In this document: one piece after another, positions 33,914 to 46,533 of the stretch | Layout: every line of letters begins with the position of its first letter | Numbering within the stretch: position 1 is the stretch's first letter | Source of the DNA: Buddleja alternifolia | Lineage: Eukaryota > Streptophyta > Magnoliopsida > Lamiales > Scrophulariaceae | Reading direction: 5' to 3' | NCBI GenBank assembly: GCA_019426215.1 | Contig: CM033404.1 | Span: 6,014,001-6,078,000 of the forward strand | DNA length: 64,000 nucleotides | Notes under the pieces: generated by a model | What the model was told of the DNA's origin: nothing | The model's database searches: none | The model's input: the letters and a program-made list of their open reading frames with translations, nothing else | Translations under genes and position numbers: made by a program

Positions 33914-35559
33914 ATCTATAGTATTTATTTCGTGAAATTGTGTTGTTTTAAAGTTTTATTTGGTTTTATTTGATCATGTGTCTCCTTTTGGGCTTAATAA
34001 TCTAGAATGTTTCAAGTTATTTGTTGATGATGGTTACGTCCTATCTATTTTATTTATCTTTGAAAAAGTATGTGGTGATTAGAAATATTTCCTTTTGACA
34101 TATTAAAGGTTTTTCTCAACCAAAAAAGAAGAAAATATGATATGATCATTTTTGGGAAATGGTTGAGATCCTTCTTTTTTTTCTCTCCCAAATACCGAGT
34201 TCGTAATTGCTATGTAAAGTCCTTTTCATTTCTTAATTTATAAAATAATTGTTGACAAATACATGCAATAAAGTATGATGAAACGATATATGGTTTTTAT
34301 ATCAATATAGCAATTTATCAATACTGAACCAAAAACGTCAAATAAATATGTAGAGTAGCTTTAATTATAGTATAGCCCAAACAAATGATAATGAATAGAT
34401 AATAATTAGGCAAATGATACTTTTAAGGATTTTCTCTTGAGACAAATAAATAACTTATATATGCTTGGATGTGCTTAATCAGAAAGTATTAGTGATTAAC
34501 CCAACAGTTTAGCATTAATAATTCTTACATGTTCCTCTAATGTTTTTAATCTTGATATCATTTGTTTTTAAAAGTTATTATTGGAATGGAGTTTCTTCGT
34601 GTCAATTCTAAGCAACTGTCAACTTATCTTAAAATAATTTGGCTTTGTATTTGTACCCGTACTTTTCTCTGTTGTCTTGATGCATATTTCCATACCATTA
34701 TAATTACATATATAATCTGAAAGTACTGTAGTTGTACCAAAACATCATAAGAAAATGAAACAAAACACATTATGGGAAAGACACTCCATGTCGTCTTTCT
34801 CTCTTTTACTACAAGAATGTCCTTGTACTAGGGCATAAGTTTGCAAGATTTCATGCATGGGACGAAATCAAATAGTTAGACTTTTCTTCTAATGAACAAT
34901 GCATAACCCACGAGTAATCATGCACCACGAGCATAAAAATCATGTTTATGGTATAGTATTACATACATTTAAGTATTTTAATTGTAAGTTGAGAATACGT
35001 ACATATTACTATATAATTTTCTACGTGTAGCACATGCAACTATGAAGCATTTACTTCTCCATACATAGAATTGCCATCGTACAATTTAATAATCATTACT
35101 AATGTATAAAATACAGAAAAGCAATTAGTTATGACGTTGATTGCAGTCGACATTCATTAATTAAGAGTATCGAGAAATTGCTATTATATATAGATAATGT
35201 ACCGTTTAATCATATCATTCACTTAAGAAACATAATTACGATTTTTGCTACAAAATAACTAACAAAGATGTCATTTTGAAAGAGTAACTTGTTACATGTG
35301 TAAGGGACCTTATCATGAAAGAGTAACTTTTTGTATGTGTAAAGGACGTTATCTCTTGAAATAGTAATTGTTTGTATGCATAGACTCTACAAAATTCATT
35401 ACCAAATTGGAAAACACTACCAAAGCTATATTTGTTGAATATTGCTTCTCGCAAGGCATCATTAAGAAGTTATGAAGACATTCGGAAAATTATCTCCACA
35501 TCTGTGTAAGTATACATACTAGGGAAAACATTATTCCTTGCAGAACTCTTTAAATAATA
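33914..35559. other. Intergenic DNA downstream of the MADS cluster
   Basis: AT-rich 3' flank of the last MADS gene. Around 35270-35360 a short imperfect direct repeat (GAAAGAGTAACTTGTT/GAAAGAGTAACTTTTT followed by TATGTGTAA) occurs. No gene recognised. Confidence 0.45.
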
Positions 35560-36098
35560 GGGGAAAATACTATTGAGAAACCCAGTTTAGAAACTTTTTA
35601 TTCCAAAAAACCCAAAAGTTTAGGGTTAATAAATTTATAGACATAATCGCCCTTGGCCTTCTAAATTAAAAATTTATTTAGAACTTTTCTATTGATAATA
35701 TCGTACTAATTATGATTTTAATCTTAAATTTTTTTAGATTTTTAAATCTTTTTATAAGTTATAAAAAATATTTTTTTAGATAATTACCAAATTAAAATAA
35801 AAAATAAATTATATAAAAATATTTAAAATATGCAATATTGAAAAATAAACTTCGTACATATATACGATTATCAATTTTAATAATTTAAAATAAAATAATT
35901 TCGATAGAAAAAACCCATTCATCAATTCTTCATTTAATAAATAAAGGGTAATTTAGTCCAAAAAGTAGTTAATCTTAACTTTTGGACTTTTTGGAATGAA
36001 AAATTTGTAGACTGAATTTTTTAGATTAAAAAATATTTTGAAGGATTTTTAGATACAAAAAAATAAATCTAGTGGGGTTTTAGCATTTTTTTTCCTCC
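35560..36098. mobile_element. 539-bp Mutator-like foldback MITE
   Basis: Perfect 9-bp target duplication TAAATAATA (35551-35559 and 36099-36107). The arms start GGGGAAAATACTATTG and, from the right, GGAGGAAAAAAAATGCTA. Both arms carry a TTTTTATTCCAAAAA-type block and AAAAGTTTA/AAAAGTTAAG. No coding capacity. Confidence 0.8.
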
Positions 36099-36127
36099 TA
36101 AATAATATGACAAAATAAGTAAGCCAT

Positions 36128-36419
36128 CTCAAGGACTATAGGTAATTAACTATTTTTCAATATTATGACCAATATTATTTTCAAAAAAATTATTGTAAAG
36201 CAAGTACACTTTAAGCGGTTATCTGAAAGTAGAATTCAAGAGATAAGAGAAGATTAAAAAATCTTGTACAGAACTCAAGGACTATAGGTAATTAACTATT
36301 TTTCAATATTATGACCAATATTGTTTTCAAAAAAATTATTGTAAAGCAAGTACACTTTAAGCGGTTATCTGAAAGTAGAATTCAAGAGATAAGAGAAGAT
36401 TAAAAAATCTTGTAGAGAA
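36128..36419 (+). repeat. 146-bp direct tandem duplication, almost identical copies
   Basis: Units at 36128-36273 and 36274-36419. I see only about two mismatches (A/G near the middle and C/G near the end), so this is a very young duplication in non-coding DNA. Confidence 0.92.
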
Positions 36420-38010
36420 TTTCTCTTGCTATGTGCAAATATGCAATGTATAAGTAATTACTTTGTTTAAATAGAGCACAATATGGTTCATTTTGCACCC
36501 TAGGAAAAATAATTGTATTCAAGCAGTCATTAACTTGGCGAAGAAAATTTGCAATAAACAAGAAAACTTGTATTTATAGCTAGCTCAAGAAAATGACAAA
36601 CTATATATGGAACTTATTGATGTATCAGGAAGTAATTATTTCCATGCATTGTACTTGTTAATAACTTAAACCCAACCAACTCGAATCGCTTTAATCTTTT
36701 GCCCGCACATTTTAGGTCGTACTTGAAATAGTATTGTCATAACCATTTGTCAAGTAGTATCAAATGCAGCCTAACTTCTGATGATGATAATACATTGTAA
36801 TTTATAAAGTGAAATTAAGAAATAATACTAGTATGATCTAGTAGTTCTTTTTTTTCCTTATTAGTTTGAGAAGATTCTTGTGTATACTTGTTGAATACTT
36901 CACATGGTTCAAATTATGTCATATCAATACATAGTGTATGTCACTGTTGTGTTGCATAATTCAAACTCTTTAATGTTTAACGCCTGATCAATATAATTTT
37001 TTCATTAATTTGCCTTGCGGACATGCCTTTATTTATAAAATTAGTTGTATAAGCTCTGACTTATACTTATTCTGATAGGAACCCAAGACTTGTAAAATGC
37101 TCTTAACTTGAGTAATACTAATATATATCCAATTTCTATTGTGAACCTTTAGGAGTACACGAAATATTCTACTATCATATTTCCAAAACATTAAGTACAT
37201 AACACATTTAATAGTACTCAAGTCAATAACATATAAGTTCTCATATTCAAGTGGCAAGAAATGAAAGCCACAAGCTCACACAAGATCGAGTACTAGTTCG
37301 AGGTTGATTAAATCTAGATATCGGAGAGTATGCCACCTCTCGGGTCTCTGAGTTTGTTGGACGCGATGAGTGTTTCTGAACTCACTGAGATTAACCTGAA
37401 ATTGGATCAGGCGCCAGCTACCCATCAAATATATCCAATGATTACATTTGAATCCTAAGCAAATCGGCCCTTTGGGCCATCTAATTGGAAAAATGAAGGA
37501 TCTATGAACTTTGAGCTTTCGCCCAATTTCTTAACTCCTCATACTCGCTCGCAGTCCAATGGACCAGGCTCGGGCACGAGCATGGCCCTTGGCCATGAGC
37601 TTGAGCTTGGGCCGGGTTGGGATTGTGGGTTTGGGTCGGTCCGCCTATATTTATCTTTTAATTATCAAATAAAAATGAATCCTAGCCAAATCTTTATAAA
37701 TTACTTTAAGTTTATCTATATATCGGATATGGACTATGGGACGTCACAAGACTTGTGGAGAATATTCTAACTGGTAATGGGGAAACAACTTGAAGCAGCA
37801 AGCTGCCAGCAAGTTAGGTATGCAAAGTGGTCCAAATTCAACTCATTAAAACTCAAATGTGAGCCATTTGAAAATTGGATCCCCAAGAAACCGCCATTCA
37901 GTATGGGTTGTCAATGTGATAGCATTTCACGGCTCAGCCGCAATCCAGTTCATCCAAATAAATGAACCAATAACTAATTAATCACATTTGCTGGAAATTT
38001 TATATATTCA

Positions 38011-38043
<33 letters not shown>

Positions 38044-38464
38044 TCACACGAACATACGGATTAAAAAGAAATACTCCTATGTATAAGCTACTAACCCAAA
38101 TTCAACTCTTATGGAGTTATTACTTTTAATATGTTCCTAACTGTCAACAGACAGACCATAAGAAGTACTTATTTTAATCTTTTGTATTTTGTTTTATGGA
38201 TAATACTGTTTTATTTAACAAAGTTGTTTATTTTGTGGCTCTAAAGATAGTTGGAGTCATCAGGGATTAGGTTTTATTTCATTGAGAAGCTGTCATGATA
38301 AGGACGGATTAATTTAAGTCAATCTCCGATTAGATGCGTTTAATTTTATACCAAATAAATAACCCCACCCATTGTGGATACCGCAATTTAACTTTTAATG
38401 GAGATATGAGTACTCTTCAGATTAAAAAAATGGTGAAGATTGTGTAAGCAACGGTGTTAATTAT
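36420..38464. other. Intergenic DNA, no gene recognised
   Basis: Mostly AT-rich. 37504-37640 is GC-richer and opens an 88-codon frame with no family resemblance. A 28-bp (AT)n tract lies at 38011-38038. Confidence 0.4.
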
Positions 38465-38529
38465 GGGAATACTTGGTGGCTCCGGGAGTCCAACTTCCGG
38501 AGCTTATTCACCACACAATTTGTTAAAAC

Positions 38530-38569
<40 letters not shown>

Positions 38570-38648
38570 TGGACCTTACGCATGTTTTAACGCTGTATGG
38601 TGGATATTTCCGGGAAGTTAGAGTCCCGGGAGCTACCAAGTATCACCC
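38465..38648. mobile_element. 184-bp foldback MITE with an (AT)n core
   Basis: The arms read GGGAATACTTGGTGGCTCC on the left and GGGTGATACTTGGTAGCTCC on the reverse complement of the right. Both continue through CAACTTCC/TAACTTCC and GTTAAAACAT. Flanks GTTAATTAT and GCTAATTTG match at 7 of 9 bases. The centre is an (AT)n tract (38532-38566). Confidence 0.72.
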
Positions 38649-39507
38649 GCTAATTTGATGTTAGTGGCAAAGTGGTTGATGGTACTGCATATATATATTA
38701 TGTTGGTGATAATTCATACACAATGTTTTATCAATAATAGTATTATAATAAATGCATAGCTAAATCAATTAAGAAATATACAATTAGGATAAAATTAGTA
38801 CAAAAATTAAACATATAACTCTTGTACCACAGCTAATTAGTTCGAATATCAAATATCCTACGTCCGTTTACATTCATTACAATGCACTAGTAAAATTTAC
38901 GCACTTTTTTCAATAACCGTACAATAATTTATCTATTTTTCAGTTCTAATAAGACTCATTGTATATTCTAAGACTTATTTTTTATATTAGAAATCAAAAT
39001 TTTATTTAACTGACGTTAGAGTTTATGTAAAACATCCATACAACTTGTATGGAAGGGTTCATCTAATCCCTTTTTTTTTAACTCACTTCACAAAGATAGG
39101 GCAATTTCATCCCCACACACATACAACAAAAGAAAGTAAACTACATCATAAATCATAATCATTATACCATGAGTTTTTCTCATTAAAAAAAAAAAAGGTT
39201 TAGAGCTACAAATTATATCTACTTTGGGAAATAAAAAGCATGCTTCAAATTTCTTCCAAAAAGAGAATAATGCTTGAAAAGAAAAAAGATTACGCTCCAA
39301 ATTTTGGAAAATTATAGTATGCTCTTGACTCAGCTGTGCAAAAATGTATTTTACAAAGCAAGTAAACTACATTTATCATGTGATTAGTCATTCATTTTCT
39401 GAAATACACTTAAAATAGTACCATATTCTTCACATGTAATAAAGACTAAAGTACCATATTCATCGTTCTGATTTCTAATATTGTTGATAAGAGTAGACGA
39501 GGAGTTA
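38649..39507. other. Intergenic DNA between MITEs
   Basis: AT-rich, no gene or repeat recognised. Confidence 0.35.
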
Positions 39508-39684
39508 GGGCAATTCTATGTCACACTCATATCATTGGTTTTGATTGCCTTAACACCACACGTTTGAACTGGGGCTGGTGGTTTTTACATGGTGGTGAGT
39601 GATAAATACTACCCACCCCAACACAAATATGTAGTGTTAAGGCAATCAGAACCATTGATCTAGTACCAACATAGAATTTTCCCA
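39508..39684. mobile_element. 177-bp Mutator-like MITE
   Basis: Flanked by AGGAGTTA (39500-39507 and 39685-39692). Terminal inverted repeats: GGGCAATTCTATGT and TGGGAAAATTCTATGT. Both arms contain ATTGGTT.TGATTGCCTTAACAC-type sequence. The ends resemble those of the MITE at 19034 (GGAAAATTCTA). Confidence 0.83.
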
Positions 39685-40151
39685 AGGAGTTACCCATTCT
39701 ATCTACAATTAGTTTTTTTATCTAGTCATTTCTTGAAATAGTAGTTCTATTTTAGTACTTTAAGTAATGAAGTGATAACATACAATCACAATATATGATG
39801 TGTATATAAGTACTATTCCACATTAGATAGAGACGAGGATTTTGAAAAGTTTATAAGTCGCAAGCTCCCATCTTCGTAGCGAGACTTCTTTTAAGGATAA
39901 ATTCGTGATGCTCCAACCGTAGTGGACAATACTTCACGGGTCAATACACGGACCATCCTTGCACGAGGTATTGTCCGCTTTGTTCAGAGCTTCACGGATT
40001 TATCTTTAAAAGGCGCATCACTAATGAGAAAGGAGCTTGGGACTTGTACTTCTCTCAAGACCTTCGTCGTCTCCATTCGATATAGAATAATAGTTATATA
40101 CACATCAATATAATTCCTAAAAAAAGTTTAAAAAGGACATCTTATTTTTGA

Positions 40152-40293
40152 ATGGTAAATGATATTGGCACTCCAAAAGTGTTATTGGCACTCCACTATT
40201 TAATACAAATTTCTTTCTAAAAATAATGAAAAATGGAGTTCCAGTAGTAATTTTTTGAGTGTCAATATCAACTCCCTTTTTTGAATTTACCAT
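40152..40293. mobile_element. 142-bp inverted-repeat element
   Basis: ATGGTAAAT at the left end mirrors ATTTACCAT at the right end. Inside, GATATTGGCACTCCAAAA pairs imperfectly with the complement of TTTTTTGAGTGTCAATATC. No target duplication could be defined. Confidence 0.55.
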
Positions 40294-40741
40294 ATATGGT
40301 ATTTATAGGTGGACGGATAAAGTATATATTAACAGAAAAAAAAATTTGAAGTGATGAGGTGGAAAGTGGGACCCAAGTCCTAGTTGGTGAAGACTAGCTT
40401 CCATTCCTAGCCCATTGGAATATTAAACCTCAACAGCTGTCTTCCAGTTACTACATCAAATATTAATCCCTCCAAAAAAAAAGAAAGAAAGAAACTCCAG
40501 CTGTCCACTCAATAGCATTCAAGAAAAAACCAATTACAAAGCCAGGATTCACAAAACGACAGATCCCGAAACGTAAAACGACAAACCCCCGTACACAAAT
40601 TCGCCTTAGTTTAAAACAAAGATTGACAGATATGTCTAGGATTCTCCATTGCTGGCACTTAGTGTACGTGCAACCCAGCTCATTCCGCACGCACCCTGTC
40701 CCACCCCCCCTGAATCATATACATATAAATATACATATACA

Positions 40742-40750
40742 TATATATAA
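40742..40750 (+). promoter_or_regulatory. Probable TATA box of the DUF1005 gene
   Basis: TATATATAA, 83 bp before the ATG at 40825. It follows a longer ATACATATA tract, so the exact box is uncertain. Confidence 0.4.
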
Positions 40751-40824
40751 GCACTCCTTCTTACTTTAACCCATCTCCATCCTGATTGATTCATCCTAGT
40801 TCATACTATTACCACCACCACGAG

Positions 40825-42841
40825 ATGGATCCATGTCCTTACGTGCGGATTGTTATCGGCAATCTAGCTTTAAAATTCGCCGATAAATCGAACCTCTCGT
40901 CGCCCTCGTTCTACTGTAAATTCAAGCTGAAAGGATTCCAGACGCAGCTCTGCGACGTTTCGCTCCAAAACGACGCCGTCGACAGCAGAATCCACGCTTT
41001 TTTCAACTTGAGCAAACCTGAATTGGAAAAATTAGTAGAGAAATCGAGCAAAACATATTCATTAAAGATCGAGATTTACAAACGCAATAGCAGAGGTAAC
41101 AGTAGTAATGGGTGTGGATTTGTGAAGAGTGGAAAATTATTAGGTTACGTTGTTGTGCAACTGGATTTGAGGAGTATTTTGGAAAATAATGGGAATAATA
41201 AGGTATCCGTGGTTCAGAACGGGTGGGTCGCGGTTGGCGGGTCGGATCTGATGTTGCATCTGAATGTTCGGGCTGAACCCGACCCGAGATTCGTGTTCTT
41301 GTTTGATGGGGAGCCTGAGTGTAGTCCACAGGTTTTTCAGGTGAATGGGAATGTGAAACAGCCTGTTTTTACTTGCAAATTCAGCTTCAGAAATTCGGGG
41401 GAGAGGAATTTGAGATCCAGGTAAAAATTATGTTTTGAATTGTATTCGGTTTTTAGTTTATTTGAGATGATTTTATTGTTTCGGGGATTTTTTTTAAAAA
41501 AAAATTGGATATCGAATCAACAATCGGCTAGTAACAACGAGCTACAAATTAGAAATAAAGAACTATTATATAAGTGGAGAAATAATTTATATATCTGGTG
41601 GATTGAACCATGACCTCGATATTACCACTGGACGGGCTAGAATTGGATAGTAGGATTTAGGGTTTTTTGTAGGGGTTATGGTTTAATTAGGATTTTTATC
41701 AAATTGAAATAGAATATGGGAGGCGGGATTATGATAGGCTGATTGAATATATCAAATTACCTTGTTCTTGGCAAATGGAGATTTAATTATTATTGATTGG
41801 GGAGAAAACCATCTTCAGAATGAACATAATTATAATCTTTGGTTTAGTTGAATGAATCGATAGTAATGATTTACAATCAACTAACAATTATTACAATTAG
41901 TTAACAACTGAGGATCTTTGGGCCTTGACTTCAATGATGTATAATCTTTGTAGTTGGTATATTATTGAAGATTTGGATATAGATTGGTGTCTTGGCAAAG
42001 GTCAAATGTATCATTTTAAGAAATATAACCAATGAAATGGGATTCGAAATGCATTCAATGGCGGTCTTTTGCTTAATTCTGTTGAAATGGTTTCTGATGT
42101 TTGTATTGTTATTTGTACAGATCTTCGCTCTCAGAACAGAGCACGTCAACTAGCTGTTTTGGTTCAAACACAGACGATAACGAGCACCTCTTAAAAGAGC
42201 GGAAAGGATGGTCAATCACGATCCACGACCTATCCGGATCCCCTGTGGCAGCTGCATCCATGGTGACTCCGTTTGTCCCATCGCCAGGCACGGACCGGGT
42301 CAGTAGATCCAACCCAGGAGCGTGGCTCATCCTTCGACCCGGCCAAAGCACATGGAAGCCGTGGGGTCGACTTGAGGCGTGGAGGGAGCGCAACGGCGGG
42401 GACCACCTTGGCTACCGCTTTGACCTCATCCCCGACGGTGGCATCGACACGATCCCGCTCGCCAATTCCAATCTAAGCACAAGAAACGGCGGGAAGTTCA
42501 GTATAGACATCACCACCGGCCCGACCCCCATGACTAGCCCTAATAGCAGCTTCGACCTTAGTTCCGGGTCGGGTTCAGGGTCCGGGTCGGACCTAGGGTC
42601 GGCATCTGGATCCGGTTCATGGGCGCATCTCTTGTACAGAGGGTTTGTGATGTCGTCCACGGTGGAGGGGGACGGACGGTGTAGCAAGCCCAAGGTGGAA
42701 GTCGGGGTGCAGCACGTGACGTGCACGGAGGATGCGGCGGCTTTCGTGGCGTTGGCTGCTGCCATGGACCTTAGCATGGATGCTTGTAGGTCGTTTTCTC
42801 AGAAGCTGAGGAAAGAACTGAGGCAACCGGAACATTTGTAA
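40825..42841 (+). CDS. DUF1005 family protein, 438 aa, two exons
   Basis: Exons 40825-41420 and 42121-42841 (596 + 721 nt, in phase), separated by a 700-bp intron that holds a SINE. The start MDPCPYVRIVIGNLALK is the characteristic DUF1005 N-terminus. The second exon carries the conserved GWSITIHDLSGSPVAAASMVTPFVPSPG, NPGAWLILRP and WGRLEAWRERGG-like blocks. A Gly/Ser/Asp-rich low-complexity stretch (GSGSGSDLGSASGSGS) precedes the conserved C-terminal RGFVMSSTVEG and ALAAAMDLSMDAC blocks. The family is plant-specific and its biochemical function is not established to my knowledge. No signal peptide or membrane segment is visible. Lengths and motifs look complete. Confidence 0.93.
41500..41640 (-). 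mobile_element. tRNA-derived SINE remnant in the DUF1005 intron
   Basis: Same family as the SINE at 17838-18066: both share ACAACGAGCTACAAATTAGAA, ATATAAGT and ATATCTGGT. On the minus strand box B reads GGTTCAATCC (complement of 41600-41609), and an A-box-like CAGTGGTAA lies upstream. An internal deletion of about 15 bp is present. A T/A homopolymer at 41488-41503 may be the tail. Confidence 0.75.
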
Positions 42842-44282
42842 ACGGGTCGGGTCGGCGGGGATTGGGTTTTTTGAATTAATGGATCTGCAATTGACTAGCA
42901 TCAGATTTTTAATTGTCTATTTTCTTTCTTCCTTGCGAGTGTACAGTCATCGACAGCTATTTATTTTATTTTATTTTATTTTATTGGTTGTCAATGTATT
43001 TATTTTTATTCCTTTGTACATTATTAATTGACAATTTTTGAATTGAAATGTTGATTAATTTTGAATTAATTGTGTATTAGGAATTTAGGATCCTATGATG
43101 TGGTTCCAGGTTGGCATACACAAGACTCCAAGTGGATGGGGTATTGGATCTGTCAAACAATAACTGTCGCATTTTGAATGCTTTTAGTGCTTAGTTTTAT
43201 ATAGATTTTTCAAATTTCAAACAATAGTCAAACAGAGCTGCTCGCTGAAGTCTTGTTTGGCATAGTGGTTAATAGTAGTGAACCAAATAAAGCGTTAAAG
43301 AAGTGCAGTGTGGAACATCTACACATTAATTTAAACGAAAAATTACACAAGCCTCTCATTATATAACGTGTAATTATTCAACTACTCCTTCCTTTTGAAA
43401 TTACATTAAAAAAAATAGCTCATGTAAGGCATTTCTTTAAATCCACCTTAAGAATTAGCTCATTTATCACAGTGGCAACCTGCGGGAGCGATTATCCCTC
43501 TAAACAAGTGTGACTCGTGTGCACATCTATACGAATTCGTCTTGAAAACCGGTTCATTTATCCATAGAACTGACGGGACAGTTCTATATAGTGAATCGGG
43601 TATAACTGACTTCATCCATATTTCACAATAAATATGATAGGAGTTGGGTTATCAAACTACCCACTCAACCATGTAATGATAAAAAGTGGAAGTTACAAAC
43701 CAATTCATTTATCATTAGGTTCAAATGGATAACTCTATAATGGACTGAGTGCTATAAACTCCATCCGTTGTCACCATTGATATAATAGGAGTTTGGGGAT
43801 AAAAATCACTCACAACTATTATCATGTGGTAAAAAGTGGATCAGATCCGTTGTACTCACTCGATTCACTATAAAATTATTCAATATGATGAATATTGGTA
43901 GGTTATTCCTTTAAATAGGTGCGACTCATTTGTACAATGACAAGAATCCACCTTAAAGAAAGAAATTTGTTCATCATCGAGTCAACAATGTGTTGGTTAT
44001 ATCATGACTTTTTTTAGGTTGGCGAAAAGCCTTAGAAGTTAATTTTGGGGACCATTTCAAAATGTTCCCATTTTCTCCACCTAATTTTGGTGGGTATTAT
44101 GGTGTTAACCTACCATTATTTCTTTTTATTATTGTTGCCATTTCTATCTGTCTGCGGAAGAAAAATGCCGATCCATATAATATGTGCAAATCAATGTAAG
44201 TTGAAGCCAACTAAAGTATAACTTTACTTTGAGCACTCTTTTTCATTGAAGACTTAATGAAATTATCTTTTCATAATTATTA
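42842..44282. other. Intergenic DNA downstream of the DUF1005 gene
   Basis: Probable 3' UTR, including repeated TTTTATTTTATT at about 42962-42985. 43440-43940 contains loosely repeated motifs (AAGTGTGACTCGTGTGC near 43506, AGGTGCGACTCATTTGT near 43917) that may be an old repeat. No gene recognised. Confidence 0.4.
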
Positions 44283-44540
44283 GGGATAATTACACTCACA
44301 CCCGCTCAGTGATGAGGTGATTACACAAACCTCCCCTCAATAATTGATAACTACAAATAGACCCCCTCAGGGGTCTATTTGTAATGTTTACAGGGATGCA
44401 ATTGTAAAGATTATTATATACACAGGGGGTGCAATTATAATAAATCTTTAACATGACGAGGTGTGTTTGTAATTATCAATTAACGAGAGAAACTTTGTAT
44501 AATTACTACATCATTGAGGGGATGTGAGTGTATTTATCCC
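44283..44540. mobile_element. 258-bp foldback MITE
   Basis: Arms: GGGATAATTACACTCACACC on the left and GGGATAAATACACTCACATC from the right, both leading to CCCCTCAAT.AT/TTGATAA.TACAAA blocks. Flanks TAATTATTA and TGATTATTA (9 bp, one mismatch) fit a Mutator-like target duplication. Confidence 0.8.
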
Positions 44541-45255
44541 TGATTATTATTTTATTGTTTATTTCATACTATTTAGGTTTTTAATATATGTACTGATACA
44601 AAAAAGTATTAATCTATGAAAAATTTATTTCTTCAGCTACTTCAATATAGTCCACAAACCCGCAAAAAGATTCAATCAACAATCAAAGTCAATAGTACAA
44701 GTTTGAACTTGAATTAATCTAAGCCCGGCTCATAAGAACCATTCACAAATCTAGCTAAAATAAAGATAGTAAATGGAAGTTGATGAAATTCCACATTTGA
44801 AATGGTGGCTGACTTGACTAGTTCAGCTAACTTTACATTTTCTAAACTTCAACAGAGAGAGAGAGAGAAAACATGGAAACTGTAGTCGAACATCAAGCAA
44901 ACTCACGAAGTAATTACACAGATTCAAACATTTGATACCATCAACCATCAACTTTTGTTTTCAGACCATAGTCGAACATGAAGCACGGAAACCGCAGTCG
45001 AACATGAAGTAATTACACAGATTAAAAACATTTGATACCATCATCTAATGTTTTTAGATATAACATAAACTATTCTCCCTCAACTTCCCTACATTTTTAC
45101 CTGAAAATTTAAACATGTACTCTTTTTTGACAGCAAATAATATTTCACACAAAACGAAAATATTCAGAGATCATAATGTTTGCGTTAACAAACGAGAGTA
45201 AAACTTCAATTCGTGAAAATTGATGGAATTAACAGTACCCTGATATCCCATACCT
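44541..45255. other. Intergenic DNA and probable 3' UTR of the acidic-protein gene
   Basis: A duplicated phrase (GTCGAACAT.AAGCA and GTAATTACACAGATT..AACATTTGATACCATCA) occurs at about 44885-44945 and 44998-45041. No gene recognised. Confidence 0.45.
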
Positions 45256-46533
45256 TTATTCCGCTGCAGTATCATCACTATCAGTTCCTTCAGTTTGAAT
45301 CTCGGGAAGTGTATCAAGATCCACACGAACATCTTTCTCGGTCAACGAATCGGATGAATCAGATATGTCAATAGAGTCATGCTCTACTTTTTCTTCAGGA
45401 ATTTCTTTCATTGTAGTTTCCGAGATTTCATCGTTATTATCATTTGTATCTGAGTTCTCAGCCTCGATCTCGCCATTCTTTTCCTTTGAAGACTCTGTAT
45501 TATTAGATGAATTAGAGAATTCCTCATAAATTGCATCGTTGTTTTCAGGAGAACCTGTTTTATTAGAGCCAACTCGATTATCATCCACATTTATGGTCGA
45601 ATTACCGGATTTACCCTCGGTGATAAATCCCTCGCCATCATCCAACTCGGACTTGCTGTCTGTAACATTTTCCAAGGATAAGTCGTGATTCACCATCGTA
45701 ACCCTGGTCGAGACATTCCCCATTAAATGACTGTCATACCCTTCTGCAACTGTGTTATTTGGAGGCGAACCGTTCTCGAAGTTGTCCAAAATATCTTCCT
45801 TGGTTTCACTACTTGTTACATTCGACCCGTTGCCATCTTTAGCCACTTCCACCTCTGAATCTTTCCTGTCCTCACCTTTAGTGGTTTCTTCAACATTTTT
45901 CTCTTTCTTATCCTCTTCTAAACTAGTTTCATTAGTTTCCATTTGGGTATCATGAGTCACAGCGCTAGAAGCATCGTCTGCCTTATAATGTTCCTCACGA
46001 GCTTCATGTGTACTCTTATCGTCTCCATCACGATCAGTATCCTCCTCGGGACTTTCCTTCTCCATTTGAACATGCCCGTCTTCTTCAGTATCAGTTTCTT
46101 GAGTTTCATTGTCATCAACATCTTCCCTCTCCTTATCATCATCATCTACAATATCCTCTTCTCGATCAACTTCTGTATCGGATTTCTCTTGTTCATGCTC
46201 ATCCAACTCATCATCAACCTTCTTGTCTTCTTGTTCATCTTCTTCTCCATTTGTTTCCTCATCTTCTATTGGTTCGTCATGCTTATCATTCTTAGAAATT
46301 GTTCCATCCGATCGAGAATGGATATCTTTCCGTCCCAGTTTTATTAATTCATCAGAATTTTCTTTCAGTAAGGCTTTTGCATCACTTTCATCAAATTCTT
46401 TCTTCTTGTCATGGGAATGTTTGACTTGGTATATTAACCAAAAGCAAACAGCTAGTAACAAACAAATTTGCAGAACATGCTTAACCCTGATTCCCTTGGA
46501 TCTCAGGTTCCGACTGGGGGACTGCCTGTACAT
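45256..46533 (-). CDS. Acidic single-pass membrane protein of unknown function, 425 aa
   Basis: The start at 46533 (MYRQSPSRNLRSKG) was chosen because an acceptor AG lies at 46594-46595, just upstream, which puts the more upstream in-frame ATG (46611) inside an intron. A basic N-terminus precedes one membrane segment (residues about 19-37, HVLQICLLLAVCFWLIYQV), giving a type II signal-anchor topology. The remaining ~385 residues are almost entirely Glu/Asp/Lys/Ser/Thr/Asn, low complexity and probably disordered. Similar predicted plant proteins exist from memory but have no assigned role. Residues after the anchor would face the lumen of a secretory compartment or the exterior. The coding sequence is one exon with no lesion. 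Confidence 0.85.
   Translation of the reverse strand: MYRQSPSRNLRSKGIRVKHVLQICLLLAVCFWLIYQVKHSHDKKKEFDESDAKALLKENSDELIKLGRKDIHSRSDGTISKNDKHDEPIEDEETNGEEDEQEDKKVDDELDEHEQEKSDTEVDREEDIVDDDDKEREDVDDNETQETDTEEDGHVQMEKESPEEDTDRDGDDKSTHEAREEHYKADDASSAVTHDTQMETNETSLEEDKKEKNVEETTKGEDRKDSEVEVAKDGNGSNVTSSETKEDILDNFENGSPPNNTVAEGYDSHLMGNVSTRVTMVNHDLSLENVTDSKSELDDGEGFITEGKSGNSTINVDDNRVGSNKTGSPENNDAIYEEFSNSSNNTESSKEKNGEIEAENSDTNDNNDEISETTMKEIPEEKVEHDSIDISDSSDSLTEKDVRVDLDTLPEIQTEGTDSDDTAAE

Noticed and set aside
37260..37440. Possible further SINE (AGTTCGAGGTTGATT resembles a B box)
   Set aside because: No convincing A box at the right spacing, no tail and no target duplication.
37504..37770. 88-codon plus-strand frame in a GC-richer patch
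   Set aside because: It resembles no known family, has no TATA box or codon pattern of a gene, and is surrounded by transposon-rich DNA.
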